A stretch of 64,000 nucleotides of DNA from Karstenula rhodostoma CBS 690.94 (GCA_010093485.1 MU001501.1:513052-577051); one strand, 5' to 3'. Shown: positions 21,870 to 34,380, numbered from the stretch's first letter. Numbers and translations: made by a program. The notes: generated by a model from the letters alone, not told the origin.

Positions 21870-23641
21870 TTAGACCTCGGACCTGGGCTCTTGAACCTCT
21901 TTGGTGCTGACGGGCACCTCGATGTGTTTTTCGGCAAGGTGCATGTCGGCGGCGAAAGTGGAGTGGGGCTTCCACTTTCCGGAGGTACGGGGAGTGCTCT
22001 CTTCGAGCATCTTATCAACTTGCTCAAGACTATAAAGGTTAGTATGAGATTAAAAGTGGAGTAGCGAGTCACTTACGTTAATCCCTTGGTCTCCGGGACG
22101 AAGAAGAAGGCGAAGAGGAAGGAGATGACACAGAGACTTCCCCACATGAAGAACACCTTGGAGCCCAACTTGGCGGAGTGAGGCTGATCGGCGACGAGGT
22201 AGGGGGTAATGACACCGATGATGCAGTTCCAGAACCAGTTGGAGGCGGTGGAGAGACCGACACCGCGGGAACGGATGGTGAGGGGGAAAACTTCACCAAT
22301 GACGATCCAGGCACAGGGACCCCAGGTAATAGCGAAGGAGGAGATGTTCAAGCAGATGAAGGCAATCATCGCCTTGGTGGCGTTGGAGTTCTCCTTTCCA
22401 GGCGCTCCCGCAGTGACACCAATGATGGCGACAATGTACTGGAAGATGACCATGAGAGCAGCACCGCCGATGAGCATGTTACGGCGACCAATCCTCTCAA
22501 CCGCGAAGAATGAGACCGGAGTGGACAAGACGTTGACAAGAGTGGTAACAAGCGAGATCAAGAAGGGGTCCGAGATGGTGCCAAGCTGCTTGAAGAAGAT
22601 GGGACCGAAGTAAAAGATGAAGTTGATACCAGTGAGCTGCTGCATCATCTGCAGGAAGATACCGAGAGTGGTACGGCGGGCGTTGGAAGATGGCGCGCTG
22701 ATCTTGCCCTCGAAGCAAGCCTTCCACGAACCAAGGTAGCTGGTCTCGGGAACGATGGACATCTCGTACTCGTGGTTGGCGATGATCTCAGCAAGTTCAT
22801 CCTGGATGTACTCAGAATCGACGGGCTGGCCACGGACGCGGGCGAGAGCCGAAGCGGCCTTGTCAAGTTTTCCCTTCTTGACGAAGAAACGGGGCGAGTC
22901 AGGGAGCAGCCCAAGACCAACAGCGAGGATGATGGCCCACAGAAACTGCACGGCAATAGGGATACGGTAAGAACCAGTGTCCCTGCGGTTCTGAGTAGAG
23001 TAGACAACGCAGTTGGCGAGTAGGATACCGATGGTAATGCAGAACTGGTAGCCAGCAACGACGGCGCCACGAACCTTGCGAGGAGCAATCTCGGACATGT
23101 ACCTATGCGGGTTAGATTGCAGAACAGAAAATCGTCAGCACTGTACTTACAAGATAACAATGGACGAGATGAAACCGACACCGAAACCAGCAATGAGACG
23201 GCCAGCAACCATGACACCGAGACCTGTGGAAGCAGTCTCGAGGATACCACCGACGGTGAAGATCAGACAGCCCAGAATGATGGTCAGACGACGGCCAATG
23301 AAGTCGGCAAGGTCACCAGCAGCGATGGCACCGAAGAAGGTACCAGCAGACAGAATCGAGGTCGTGAGCGAGGTTTGCGCGGGGCTGACAACAAAGCTAG
23401 AGGTGTAGTCTTTCAGCTCTTGGCCGGTCAGACCGGTGTCCTCAGGATAGTCCATGCCGGTGTATTGTTTGATGAAGTAGGGCATGGCAAGAACACCACC
23501 CATCCAACCAGTGTCATATCCGAAGAAGATACCACCGAATGCCGCGAAAGCGACGATGAGGTAGGCCCTCACGGTGACGGGCGCCTCGACGCGGTTGACA
23601 TCGGTCGTGCCGGTAACGGCAACAACTCCTCCACCAGGCAT
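21870..23641 (-). CDS. MFS monosaccharide (hexose) transporter
   Basis: Plasma-membrane sugar:proton symporter or facilitator of the SP family. Minus-strand exons 23641..23151, 23102..22077 and 22029..21870 are in phase (558 residues). Introns are 48 and 47 nt, both with GTAAGT donors. Twelve membrane segments are expected. Seen: FFGYDTGWMGG in TM1, the DFIGRR loop 2-3 motif, LPDSPRFF at the end of TM6, QQLTGINFIFYFGPIFF in TM7, GEVFPLTIRSRG and the PETKGLTLEQVD signature completed across the last splice. A cytosolic tail of about 45 residues follows. The sequence looks like fungal high-affinity glucose or general hexose transporters; the sugar cannot be decided here. Confidence 0.92.
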
Positions 23642-25755
23642 GGCTGCAGATGTGTGCTTCTGTGTAGGAGGTTGGGTGAAGAAGAGGACGATGGTTAGGC
23701 GGGCCCACGTCGCGAGAGTCGAACAGAGGGAGCTTGAAAGGCCTTGGACAAACGGCCAGCAAGTGCAGAGCCTGTACCTTTTAATATGTTGGCCCCATTG
23801 CCGTGATACGGCAGCTCGGTGGCTTCTCGGTCATGGGTACAGTGACATTGTTCTAGCCTCATTAGGATGATGCTCCGTGTCACGTCTTTCTAGAAGGATT
23901 CAGACGCCCCTCATATGGGTTCCTCCACACTTTTCCCCGGCGGATGGGCATCGTTGCGCGGGAGTGAACACGATGCAGACTTCAGACCCGGCTTACCGTC
24001 TTACTGCATGTCAACGGTTTGTCTCCCCAAGGAGTTTCCTGCTGGTCTAAGGTTTTCTCAGGCGGTAGCTTGGGTGTCCCGGCGATGTCGCTCAAAAGGG
24101 ACCTGGAATCCAACAGGTGGTCCGGGTAAGGATGGGGCACCCCCCTGGGGAAGGCGTCCGAAGCTGGGGCGTCGCCAAGCATGGTCAAGCAACCACCGTT
24201 AGGAGGCCTTAGTTCGCACCCGCCGTAAGATCTTGCTCGATATCCCTGGCGTGAGCCGAGGACGCAATCTTGGACGATGTGTTTGGAGATTACGCCTCGC
24301 GTTGGCCAGCGCTCACTGGATCCTACCCGGAGCCCGAGCCGCTCCACGGTTCCTCTCGTGCAAATCACGTTGCTCATCAAGAACACTCGAGCTGAGCACC
24401 TGACACGTACCTCAGCTAGCTTATACAGAGCTTGGTGCTGCAGACACGCGGCACGCGATAGTGTGACCCCGCCTATGCTTCCAAAAACGTCGGAATGCCC
24501 GCGGGCGGAGCCAGCTTGCAGTGACGAGAACGCGGTTGCTGGGAGCCGAAGTCCTGTCGGTCGCTAGTGTAGAAGAAATGCATTTGCGTCGCACGTTCCG
24601 AACATAAAACTCGAGAGCATGGATCTAGCTTTGGAACCGGCCGTACGACTGTCGAATCAGCTCCGATGTCGCCAGGCATTGGTGTTCGCATGCATAGCCG
24701 CCTGCCTCATGGGCATGTCAATATTGACGCGGCACTTGATTGGCCTGTCTGTCCGCGTGCCAGGCGTTTGGATCGCTGCGGAGACTCTGTCCCGACTCCC
24801 AACGACTGGAGTCGCACCACGCAAGTCCGTATGTCACATGCCTTTTCGGTCAGACGCCTGAGTGAGCCGCCTTGAGCTGAGAGTGGCCTTCGAGCGTTGC
24901 ACCCCAGCATTCGCTTGAATGAAGTACGTCTGGAGAGAGCGCGTGTGAAAGCTATGATTTGTTAATGCGCATAAGCACTAGTGGCGTTGTCCCCATGCCC
25001 CTTTGTCACTTGGGAGAGCCACAGCCGTGCGGTGTCTGGAGAACCTTGGGCGATCTCATGCTATGCTGGCCCTTTCACATGCACTCGCTTGTTTCAGCGG
25101 ACTTTTGCTGTCGGAAAAAGGAACACCACCAGGATGACCTTTGGTGGTTTGAGTGTGTGCATAAACCTTACTGCTATATACATCCGTCTCCACAACGAGC
25201 CAGCAGCGGCGGGAGCGTTGCGCGAACTACAAAGTAGAATACTGTCCATTCGCGGCTTACCTTTTTAGCAAAAACAATCGAAGCCAATGAAGTCTCGCCG
25301 TTTACGCCTCATAAGCCAGAGTGGTTTGAGTGACCCGCTAGCCCACCCTCCTTTGTGCGGCGGCGAGCCCCTGTGCAAGATGCGATGCTACCGTGTGCGC
25401 GCCACACGATGACATACAGTGACGGGAGAGCGTTGCTCGCCAGCGGGCGCCTGTTAGAGGATTGCGACTATGTATACGCGAATAGGATCGCCCATCAAAT
25501 TTCCAAGGTTGGTTCATGATGGATCCACCCCTCCATGGGGAAATCGTTAGTGCTGCCTTAGGTTGCAATTGGAATGAACCCCGTAGTGGGGGCTTGAACG
25601 TGACCTTCCTTGGCATGCGAAACCCTGGAAGAAACTTTCGGCATTGGCGACGCGATTTTGCTTGACAGGCTTGACTTCTGGGCGCCGCAAATCATTTAGA
25701 GCTCAACAACGCTCCTCCTCCGTTGAAAGCTTCCCGGCCATTGAACCCTTGTTCC

Positions 25756-25781
25756 AAAAAAAAAAAAAAAAAAAAAAAAAA
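25756..25781. repeat. A26 homopolymer
   Basis: Twenty-six consecutive A residues between TTCC and TAGCG. It could be a simple repeat or the tail of a retroposed sequence. No coding remnant precedes it. Confidence 0.8.
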
Positions 25782-25933
25782 TAGCGTCGTGGTACACCGC
25801 AGAAACATGGTCACCACTCAATGGTCCAGAATCGTTTCCCGCGTGAGGTCGAGATCTGGAATCTTTTTTTTTACTCTAGGGAGTCATACACCATTGCGTA
25901 GCGCGTCCTTTAGTATTCCGTGTGACTGGGATG

Positions 25934-25984
25934 GCGGCATCACCGCAAGGACGATGAGGCTCTTCGTCCTTGCGGCGATGCCGC
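25934..25984. repeat. Near-perfect GC-rich inverted repeat (21-bp arms, 9-base loop)
   Basis: Arms 25934..25954 and 25964..25984 are complementary at 20 of 21 positions, including CCGCAAGGACGA against TCGTCCTTGCGG. Bounded by unrelated sequence. No U-run follows, so it is not a bacterial-type terminator. It may be a foldback fragment of a transposon. Confidence 0.75.
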
Positions 25985-26051
25985 AGTGCTCCACTTCGAC
26001 GCTCTAGACCCCCAAAAATGTGGTGTTTGAGTCAAGAAACACATGGTCATA

Positions 26052-26271
26052 CTGTGGTAGTAGCCATGAGTAGGGGCAGTGGGTCCTCCGGAGCAGGGAG
26101 AAGTGAAATATATTAAAGCTTACTAATATATAATACTAAGCCCTAAAGTAGATTAGTTAGGCCTATTATAGAGTCTTTATTACTTTTATTACTATAGGGG
26201 AGCTAATCTATAGAGCTTTGGAGATCGGGCTAGGAAGTCTCCACTGCCCCTACTTAGGGCTACAACCACAG
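26052..26271. mobile_element. MITE-like element, 220 bp, 31-bp TIRs, TA-flanked
   Basis: Ends 26052..26082 and 26241..26271 are inverted copies with 28 of 31 matches, beginning CTGTGGTAGTAGCC and ending with its complement. A TA dinucleotide flanks each side (26050-26051 and 26272-26273), the target duplication of Tc1/mariner-type elements. The interior is very AT-rich and has no coding capacity, consistent with a non-autonomous element, possibly RIP-mutated. Confidence 0.72.
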
Positions 26272-27259
26272 TAGTTGACGATTAATCAGGCGTAGGCAAA
26301 GGGTCCTACTTCGGCCAGGCAAACGCTCAGGTGCCACGCGGAGTCCCACACAGTGGTGCGCCACGGTACTCTGGCCCCGCGGCGGTGGGTTTCTCCACGA
26401 TCTGGACGCCGGGGATGATACTGCCTATGGTCACCTGATCCGAATATTAGCCAGCTTGGTAGCGATACCATCTCGCACTACATGACCAGAGAAGATCTAC
26501 ACTTGACCGAAGATGTACCGTCAACCTCAAGCTGTGTGTTCGTGCTTCTCGTTCGCGTGGGATTTGATGTAGTGCTTAATTTTGCTTCGAACCCATTCCA
26601 CCAGTCCTGGTCATCATTTAACTTCAACGGGAAAATCAAATGTAAAATGTCGATTCACTTTAATCTGCGGTTTTGACAGCACATAAACCCATTGTATCGT
26701 TCTCGTGTCCGTGAAGTGGGAAAAAAGAGTTTTGTGGTCAGCATTGGCGACGGTCAGGCAGCGGGTGCATGTGACGTTCTTCACAGTCATTGCGTACGGC
26801 ATTCAGAAGGCTGACAAGACGTCATGTATCCCGCAGGCTTAAAATTGAAGGCGGAGGCTCTATCCTGGTATATTGAAGGTGATGTTTCCCAGCGCCATCA
26901 TGTGATCACGTGCGCGCTTCAGCCTTGCTGCATAGCCACATGTGGAGCTCTGGGGCAAATCCTTAGCGTGCTTCCACCACGACACCACTACCTGCAATAC
27001 TACCGGCAATACTACCATCGCACAGCTTCAACCACACTATGTCGGTATGTAATACCCAGCACTGCGGTACGTCCGCCGGTCGCTGATCGCTGCTAATCGC
27101 TGCAGCCACGACGGGAGACCGTTGTAGTCGAAGCGGACCCGCCAGCTTATCCTGGTGGCTATGGCACTATAAGAACTGTCGAGGTCCATCATTACCATAC
27201 CGGTCCCCGCGGATCGTGCTCCCGAGCTTTCATGGCCACGGCCCTCCTCCTACGTACGT

Positions 27260-27399
27260 AAGGCTAGGGTACAAGGTGGGCGTTTCTACGTATTAATGTC
27301 TGAGAACTTCAGACATTAGTAGAAGCTGAAACTAAAATACTTGCTTCTCCCTATTTCCCTCTATTTTCAACTATAGTACTAACTTTGTACCCCTCCCTT
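27260..27399. mobile_element. Small inverted-repeat element with internal hairpin, about 140 bp
   Basis: Outer ends are imperfect 18-bp inverted repeats (14 matches, sharing GGGTACAA/TTGTACCC). Inside is a perfect 10-bp hairpin, 27294..27303 against 27309..27318, extended by TTCTAC/GTAGAA after a 4-base bulge. A TA dinucleotide lies at or next to both ends. No coding capacity. Boundaries are approximate. Confidence 0.45.
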
Positions 27400-29494
27400 T
27401 AGTGATCACGTTCGCATTCAGTGCCGTATGCTTCGTGGCATGGAACTTCTACAATCTGTCTGAATGTGAGAAGAACAGGCTGCCTTGGGAAAAGCCATGT
27501 AAAGACTGGTTGGGAAAAGACTCGTTCTTTTGGGGATCCTCCCGTCACCACTGATGCGCTTGATTGTCAAGATGCAAATTCAAAAGTATGTTCTGCTTCC
27601 TGCCTACCTCCAAAGTTGTAGTATTGACCGATTCTAGAGCAGCTGAATTCTACCACGCTTCATTCCACTTTGCGCTGACACTGTTCTGGAAGAAGAAGAC
27701 TTGGCTGCTTTACGCCTGCCAGACCAAACTCAACCAATATTTCTGCACTGCCAAACGGGCCTGAACTTTCGTTGGAACTGGACCACACGTGCCCTTTAAC
27801 TGATTTATACCTTCGCTATCATTCAATTGGATGTGGGTACGTCAGGATATCGATCCGACGCGCGACAGCGGTGATTGAATATAGTAATTTCCTATAATTC
27901 TAATACGAGGATTTGTAAACTGCACGCTCTCGGTCGATATAGTACCAAAGGTACACTAGGGGTGTTGTGTGGCCGTCGGTTCCATGTTATTGATTTGTTA
28001 AGATGTCTTGCCATTTCCCAGTGATCGTATGACATCCTGTCAAGTTTTCAACGTCGTCAAACACCAAAACAATGTAGCATACCACAGACGTTCCTGTAAA
28101 CATTCCATCGAAACTGGATTGATCTCTTCTGACTCATGCAGTGTTTCAGAACCACAATCTCATGATTTAAGCGCGCGAAGTATGCATAGTGAAATGGGTA
28201 TGCAAGTTCCATTTGTGGAAAGAAGAGATTGCAGAGAACCGAGCGACCATAACCAGAATCCAAAACCCACAGATTGAACTATATGCATATTCAAATTGGA
28301 CTTACACAAGCTGGGACGAGCTGCGTTTACGAAGCTTCGCAAGCGAAATCGCTCGATCAGTTTTCATTATATTGCTGTGATGCTGCAAGATTTCTCATTT
28401 CATAGAACGCTTAAAGTCTCTCCTTAGCATTGGTTCTCAGTCTTTAGGGTGACTAAAATGGGAAAATCAAGGTATACATTACCTCTAGTAACTTCTATTA
28501 CCAGAGTTGCTGGACTTGAAGGCGACTGAGGCGCTCTGAACATGGGATAGAGACTTGCAATCTCTATCACGTTGTACGAGTGCTAACTCCACCCACACTG
28601 GACACTCCCGGCTTGCGTCGACTAGTTGAACACCTATAGATACTTCCCAGGTAATCGCCCCTCTTTTGGTGCAGTTATAGCTGTACGGTATCAGGGGTTT
28701 CACAGATAACTGAGTGGTCGAATATCACAAGACTATCCAGTTCTGTCAGTCTCACAATATCAGCACTGTCGTGGCTCGTTGTTCACTACAAGCCTGCATT
28801 AGCACACTTCCACTCAGTATGTTACTGGTAGGCATTGGCATCTGGAGTTGTGTATCAAGTTGGTGGGGGCTCCGCAGATTTTGCCATGTCCTGTACCAAT
28901 GGTGAAAGGGACTGGATCTGTCTACTTTGTTCAAATTTTGTTGTATAGGTACCCGATGTCGACCTCTGAGGGGCTGATAAACGACGTCGATCTAGCAATT
29001 ATCCACCCTCTCGATCCCGTCTCTATTTCCACAGCTTCACGAGCTTCAGATCGATTGCAGGAGACTCTTTATGATGTACATGGTATGGACTCAATCCCCT
29101 GGTACACAGCTCTAAAACCTGTCACTGGTCCCATGTCCTCTCAAGAGACGGATACGTGGGTTTGTAGTTACTCACCACGATTCCTACCTTATTGCTGATA
29201 GTTTGCATGTTAATTCACAAGAGTCTCTCTAGGTCTTCTGCTCTTACCGAATTATCCCCTCTATGTCCAACCGGGCCTTCAGTCTCTCCATTACGTCAAT
29301 GAACGTCCAATGGGCCGGGACCACCTTGAGTTGTGAGTACATGCCTATACCGCGCTTTCCCTCGACGTCCACTCATACGGCCAAGAAAGATGGCAACATC
29401 CACCATCCCGATTTTTACATCGCGTCAAACCCTCACGGCTGTTTGATCGACCGCAATAGACGACCTACGATTCCTAGATAGACCAAGTTCTTTG

Positions 29495-29559
29495 TATTCT
29501 GGCACCCCATTGAGTTCCTTTACTGGTTTTTGCCGCGGCTTGCAAAAGCGCTCGAAGAG
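29495..29559 (-). repeat. Dispersed repeat, copy 2 (inverted)
   Basis: Reverse-strand copy: reading on the minus strand gives CTTCGAGCGCTTTTGCAAG, GCCGCGGCAAAAAC, AAAGGAACTCAATGGGGTGCC. Matches copies 3 and 4 over about 65 bases. Confidence 0.7.
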
Positions 29560-30662
29560 TCAACAATAGATAGACCAGGCATTCCGCGGTCCGCGAGCTT
29601 GCCGCTGCTTCTATTGCATATCTGGCACGTCCCTGCATTAACCCATACCCATCTTACCCCCCACCGACGCCACGCGGCCCCACACTCCTCCAGACAAGCA
29701 CCAACGCTGCACCGACCCGCCACATCAGACGACCTCCCCACCAACGCCAACGCCCGTTTCGAATCGTCCCCGTCCCTCTCTATGCGCACGACATCTACCA
29801 ATTCTCCTCACCTAATATCGCTATCTTTCTACGCGTCGTATCTGCGTGGACTTTTGTCCCGCACCACTCGGCGCGGTAACTACGGCGCGGGTCTATCATC
29901 CATCTACAGTAAGTTTACGCTCAAGACCTCTGCGCAGGTCGGTCTAGAATTTTTGTCTTCCTCGTGAATAGTAAGAGTCTAGCCGTCATTACAAGCATCG
30001 AGCACGTGTACGTGCAGGCGCAGGAGATCATGCAAAATGTAAGCATGGCCGTCTTTCCACCCCACGGGCGGGAGGAAGTGCGGTGGCGCAGGCGTTAGTA
30101 CCATCAGTGAAGGCGTGTAGTTGGCGGTAGCTAGGACGTTGAATCTAGTAGCCAATATAATCCTATAGGAAGGATATAATATAGTGTAGGAAGATAGGAT
30201 AAGTATCACGCGCAACATGTTGGACCACGGCTGAGGATGGAAATGCACGAGTGAAACCCTACCACATCTCGGGAAAATCAGCTGCAGAAACTTGCGAGAC
30301 TCGATGGTATTTTGATATGTGCATTTAGTGACTACTTCCCTTCTTCTTTTTTTATTTCTGGTAGAACTCAACACCAAACCGTCTGTCCATCCAGTTGGTC
30401 TTCCCAGTGTCAGCCTTTCGTAGCTTTTCATAACCGCCCGGCCTGCTACTTTACTGGGACCCAGACACCGAATAGATCTCCTAGCGTAACCAGTAGAATT
30501 CTTCAAAGCATAGCTACTGCTTCGTCTGCATGTCAGGAACGAAGTTAGGTAGCGTCTCTATCCTAAATTATCTTCATTCCGTATAAGAGTGACTTAGCCA
30601 GTCAAAGCCCGTGGCTCTTAGGCGGACGCTTCCCCGCAAGAATACGGTTGTTAAATGTGATA

Positions 30663-30730
30663 CTTCGCGCGTTTTTGCAAGCCGCGGAAAAACTCAATAC
30701 AGGAACTCGGTGGGGTGCCAAAACACAAAG
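30663..30730 (+). repeat. Dispersed repeat, copy 3
   Basis: CTTCGCGCGTTTTTGCAAG, GCCGCGGAAAAAC, then ACAGGAACTCGGTGGGGTGC and CAAAACACAAAG. The second half is nearly identical to copy 4 at 50.1 kb. Confidence 0.72.
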
Positions 30731-31170
30731 AAAGAACACGGTAGTAGATTTTCGAAGTACAAGTCAAGCGAGTATATTGCATATCCTGGGGATGACACAA
30801 CACACGACATGAACCTTTTAGCAGGATACTAAGCTGCGACTGACGCGGGATCGCGGGACGCAGTGATGAGTGACCAGGATGGCATTATTCTCTACCAAGT
30901 AATAGGGAGTCGATCAGAAACATCGCCTCAGCGGTAGTGGATTGATCGAGCACCATTGCATCTAGCTCCGAAGACTGTTCCAAACAGCCAATAAGAGGTC
31001 ATCATTCACTTCGCAATGTACACTTGAGGTAAGAAGCTCAACCTTTTCAAATCTATATTCGGCTCTACCCAGAAGCTAACAATACAACAAGGGGGAATCC
31101 GCAACGAAGCCGAACGATATCAAATCAAATCAAGTCAAGTCATAGCCCTCGTCCACCGTCGTCTCACCGC

Positions 31171-31777
31171 CTAGTACTGGATGCGCCCAGCGACGCTCCT
31201 CTTCGCGCCTCCCCCAGCGCAAAGAGTCATGGTGATATCACCGGCGATCTCTCCTGGCTGGCAGCTCTTAGTGGACAGATCGTCATTCCAGACGAAGTAG
31301 GCCTGAGTAGGGTCGTGCGTGTTGGGGGGCAGGCTGGCGACGGCGCAGTTGCCGCCGGTAGCCTCCAGGCGGATGCCAGCGTCGTAGCCCGCGCAGTTTG
31401 CGCCGTCGACGCCGCCGTCGGCGCCGAAGTTGACGCAGTCGATCAGCGAGATGTCGTACCAGAGGCGGTCGGCGACCGTGTACTCGAACTGCGTGATGCC
31501 GTGGGCCCACATGAGGTTGGGGTCCTTGGCGATCTTGAGGGACTGGTGGCCCTGGAGGCCCTCGGACCAGGAGCCGCCGGCGGGGATGGGGGTCTGAGCG
31601 TTGGTGAGGGTGCTCCTGTGGCTAAAATTAGTGCTGTTGTGTAAGGTGGATAGACTTTTAGGCTTACAAGACGGCGACATCGTAGCCGCAGTGGTTGTTG
31701 ATGATGGCGATGCCGGCCGAGGCGGTGGAAACGAGGGTCTGGAGCGCGATGGCGCTGAAAAAGTTGCGGGAAAACAT
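31171..31777 (-). CDS. BYS1-domain secreted protein (thaumatin-like fold)
   Basis: Small secreted fungal protein of the Blastomyces yeast-phase-specific protein family; biochemical role unknown. Minus-strand exons 31777..31668 and 31615..31171, separated by a 52-nt intron (GTAAGC...CACAG), give 184 residues. Residues 1-21 (MFSRNFFSAIALQTLVSTASA) form a signal peptide of ordinary shape [cut after ASA]. The mature protein starts GIAIINNHCGYDVAV, then has GSWSEGLQGHQSLKIAKD, QFEYTV, LWYDISLIDCVNF and several cysteines, as in the family. It ends in a short basic tail, with a Lys-Arg near the C-terminus that could be a Kex2-type site. Confidence 0.85.
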
Positions 31778-33741
31778 TGTTTCAAAAGAGTGTAGAAAGT
31801 GCAAGGATGCAATGAGTGGACGACTAACCAGTAGTCAAGATTGGGTATAGAGCAAAGAAGATGAGAAAGTTGCAGATGCTGATGCTAGTGGAGATTGGAA
31901 GAGCGGCGCCGATCAGCCATCTTATAATCGAGGAGATGTCTTTCAGGTATCCTGCCACAAAGGAACGTCTGGACCTAGCCGGACCGCATCTGACATTCTT
32001 TCACAATGAAACGACGACCGGGGTTCAGAGGCGTAGGAGGCGTAGCTTCAGCTTAGAAGGGTAGGTACATCATCTGTCTTGTGGTATGGAGTCCTGCGTG
32101 AGTCCCGAGTCAGGAGATTGAACATCGGAGCTCTCCCTACAAAACTCCGTTAGGGAAGTCGTCAGGCTTGACAACACAATGATACGAGAGCACTGTGGCT
32201 CACGTAGTGACGGACAAAGCATTCATTGTTACGATTGGTCGGATGTGCTGACATAAAAGTGGCGAGTGCTGTGCCACAGTCCGAAGTTCGATGTTCCAGT
32301 ATGCTGACTGGCTCGCGTACATTGACAAGCAGCATAGTCCGTGGGGGCTATGCACCGCACGCTCATTGTTGGTCCGTTGTTTGAGGTTCTCGCAAATTTC
32401 CGGATTCCGACGAGCAGTTCCACAGGGCACCTGTATGGCCTTAGGCTTATAGGCAAAAGACAGTGTCATTGGTGAGAACGCCTACGCCTGCTCAATAGGA
32501 TCGTGCGCATGCTTTGAAACAACTTTTTGCGGCCTACTTCGATGGAGCGATTCCAGCGAACATGCGGGCCGTGAACTTGGACTGTGTCTGAGATGAAACG
32601 AAGGCCTGGGGTGGAGTTTTTGCAGCAGACAGCAATGAAGCCGCATCTTGGGTCGGTTTGCCAATCCTGAGATCTGGTCAATTCATTCGCTCTGGTGATT
32701 GTTGAGAGATTAGTCGATAATATGAAGCGTGGCCTCGTATACGGATAGAGTTGCTGTGCCGCAACACTTCTTTGAACAATGATATGGCGCTGGCTAGAGA
32801 CGCCTTGAGAGCGCTTGGGCCACCGGAGGGCACATGGGCCTGAGTATATTCGGGCGAAAATGATCCGCGCAAGCTTTCCCTTTAGCTGCAAATTCGGGCC
32901 TTGTTGGTGAACGCTTCCAGGAGGATCCGAGACATGGGAGGATACTCCGCCTCATGGAGGTAGCGTTTCCTGCATCAAGCACGGAAAGCCTCCATTAAGC
33001 ATCCCATTCGACGCTTTTGGGGACGAGAGTGGCCAAGTCAAACGTAGTAAGGCGTGCACCGCAGTTGGGACGTAGTTTTCAGGTCCGTCCTTGTAAAGGA
33101 ATCCCAAGCTTGTATTCCGTTAGACGGGCAAAGTCATATTGGAAAAGAGCTATGCGACAATATTGTGAGTTCGTATTCGGGTTTTTGACACCGTGCCGCG
33201 GTGACTTCTGAGCCCAGCAGAACCCAAATCAAATATCCAAATTCTGATGGACACTGCTATTGAGTAGGACCCTTCGAATGCATCTCAAAATCGAAGTCGT
33301 GAACGGCCCTGGTTTGGCGAAGTTTTGAGGCAGACAACGAAACCTGTTATCGAGACATAGATTTCCAGGTCATTCCATCATCCCGGAGTGATGCACTGTG
33401 CCGCACTGTGTCGGAGTTGGCGATGTCAGCACGCGGACCGTTCCTTTGAGCGCACGTGGGTATCGTCGAGACGACCAGGCAGCTCTACAACCGACCACAG
33501 TGCCATCTGAAGAAGATACGGAGCCGAAGCATGAGCTGATGAAGACACCACAGCGCGTTGATGTCGCGGTGGTGAACGATGTCACCAGGTCCTCGGCACG
33601 ACCTGTCCTTGCCGTGCCATTCCACCCCACATCGCGCCTTCCCTCCACGCCACCCCACCTCTCGGCCCGCACCTCTAAACCGCCGACGCTCACAACAGCT
33701 GCCAGACGTCACGTCACACCAAGCCCCCATTGAGCACCACA
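31778..33741. other. Gene-free stretch, 1.96 kb
   Basis: Promoter side of the BYS1 gene and upstream region of the HIT gene. One minus-strand frame of 141 codons (32466..32891) shows no domain and no codon pattern that I trust. C-rich sequence precedes the HIT gene ATG. Confidence 0.55.
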
Positions 33742-34273
33742 ATGGCCTGTCTATTCTGCAAGATCATCAAGGGTACGTCCTGCCTTAGTCCGGCCCACCT
33801 GCTGCTAATCCACCCGCGCAGGAGAGATTCCGTCGCTGAAGCTCTTCGAGTCGGAGAAGACGCTTGCCTTCCTCGACATCGGGCCCCTCTCACGAGGCCA
33901 CTCTGTACGTCGCATTGTCCCGCTCCGCTCCGCTTCCCTGGCGCTCCGGAATCGTGTGTAGCTTCGCAAGCTGATGCCTCGCGAATAGCTCATCATCCCC
34001 AAGCACCACGGCGCAAAGCTGCACGACATCCCTGACGACCAGCTCGCCGAAGTGCTGTCCGTGACCAAGAAGATTGCCGTCGCGCAGGGCCTGGAGGACT
34101 ACAACATCTTGCAGAACAACGGGCGGATCGCGCACCAGGAGATCGACCATGTGCATTTCCATCTGATTCCGAAGCCGAACGAGAAGGAGGGGCTGGGCAT
34201 TGGGTGGCCGACGAAGCAGGTGGATAAGGGCGAGCTGCAGAAGCTGCTGGAGGAGATCAAGAGTAAGATGTGA
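33742..34273 (+). CDS. HNT1: HIT-family hydrolase (HINT1/Hnt1-like)
   Basis: Purine nucleoside phosphoramidase of the histidine-triad family, hydrolysing AMP-lysine-type bonds. Exons 33742..33772, 33822..33904 and 33989..34273 are in phase (132 residues, the usual length). The introns are 49 and 84 nt with GTACGT donors. Protein motifs: MACLFCKIIKGEIP, SEKTLAFLDIGPLSRGH, IIPKHH, LQNNGRIAHQEIDHV, and the triad HVHFHLIPKP with all His present. The three-exon layout hides it from single-frame searches, since only the last exon is long. Tail-to-tail with the enoyl-CoA hydratase gene, 107 bases apart. Confidence 0.92.
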
Positions 34274-34380
34274 GGGGTGTGAAGGTGGAAAGTAAAGCAG
34301 ATCAAATCAGATACAAGCAATCACAACAAACGGAGTCTTGAGCAGCGCCACCGAGCGCTCTTGTTCGTGGATACTCTAAG

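Larger units (their letters stand above)
23642..31170. other. Gene-poor region, 7.5 kb, with short elements
   Basis: I find no gene. Every open frame is under about 180 codons and lacks a domain. The region holds an A26 tract, a 21-bp-arm hairpin, two inverted-repeat elements flanked by TA, and two copies of the dispersed repeat in opposite orientations (all listed separately). A small AT-rich patch lies near 30150-30200. Confidence 0.6.

Noticed and set aside
32466..32891. 141-codon minus-strand frame as a gene
   Set aside because: No domain, no intron signals that extend it, ordinary for a 2 kb gap.
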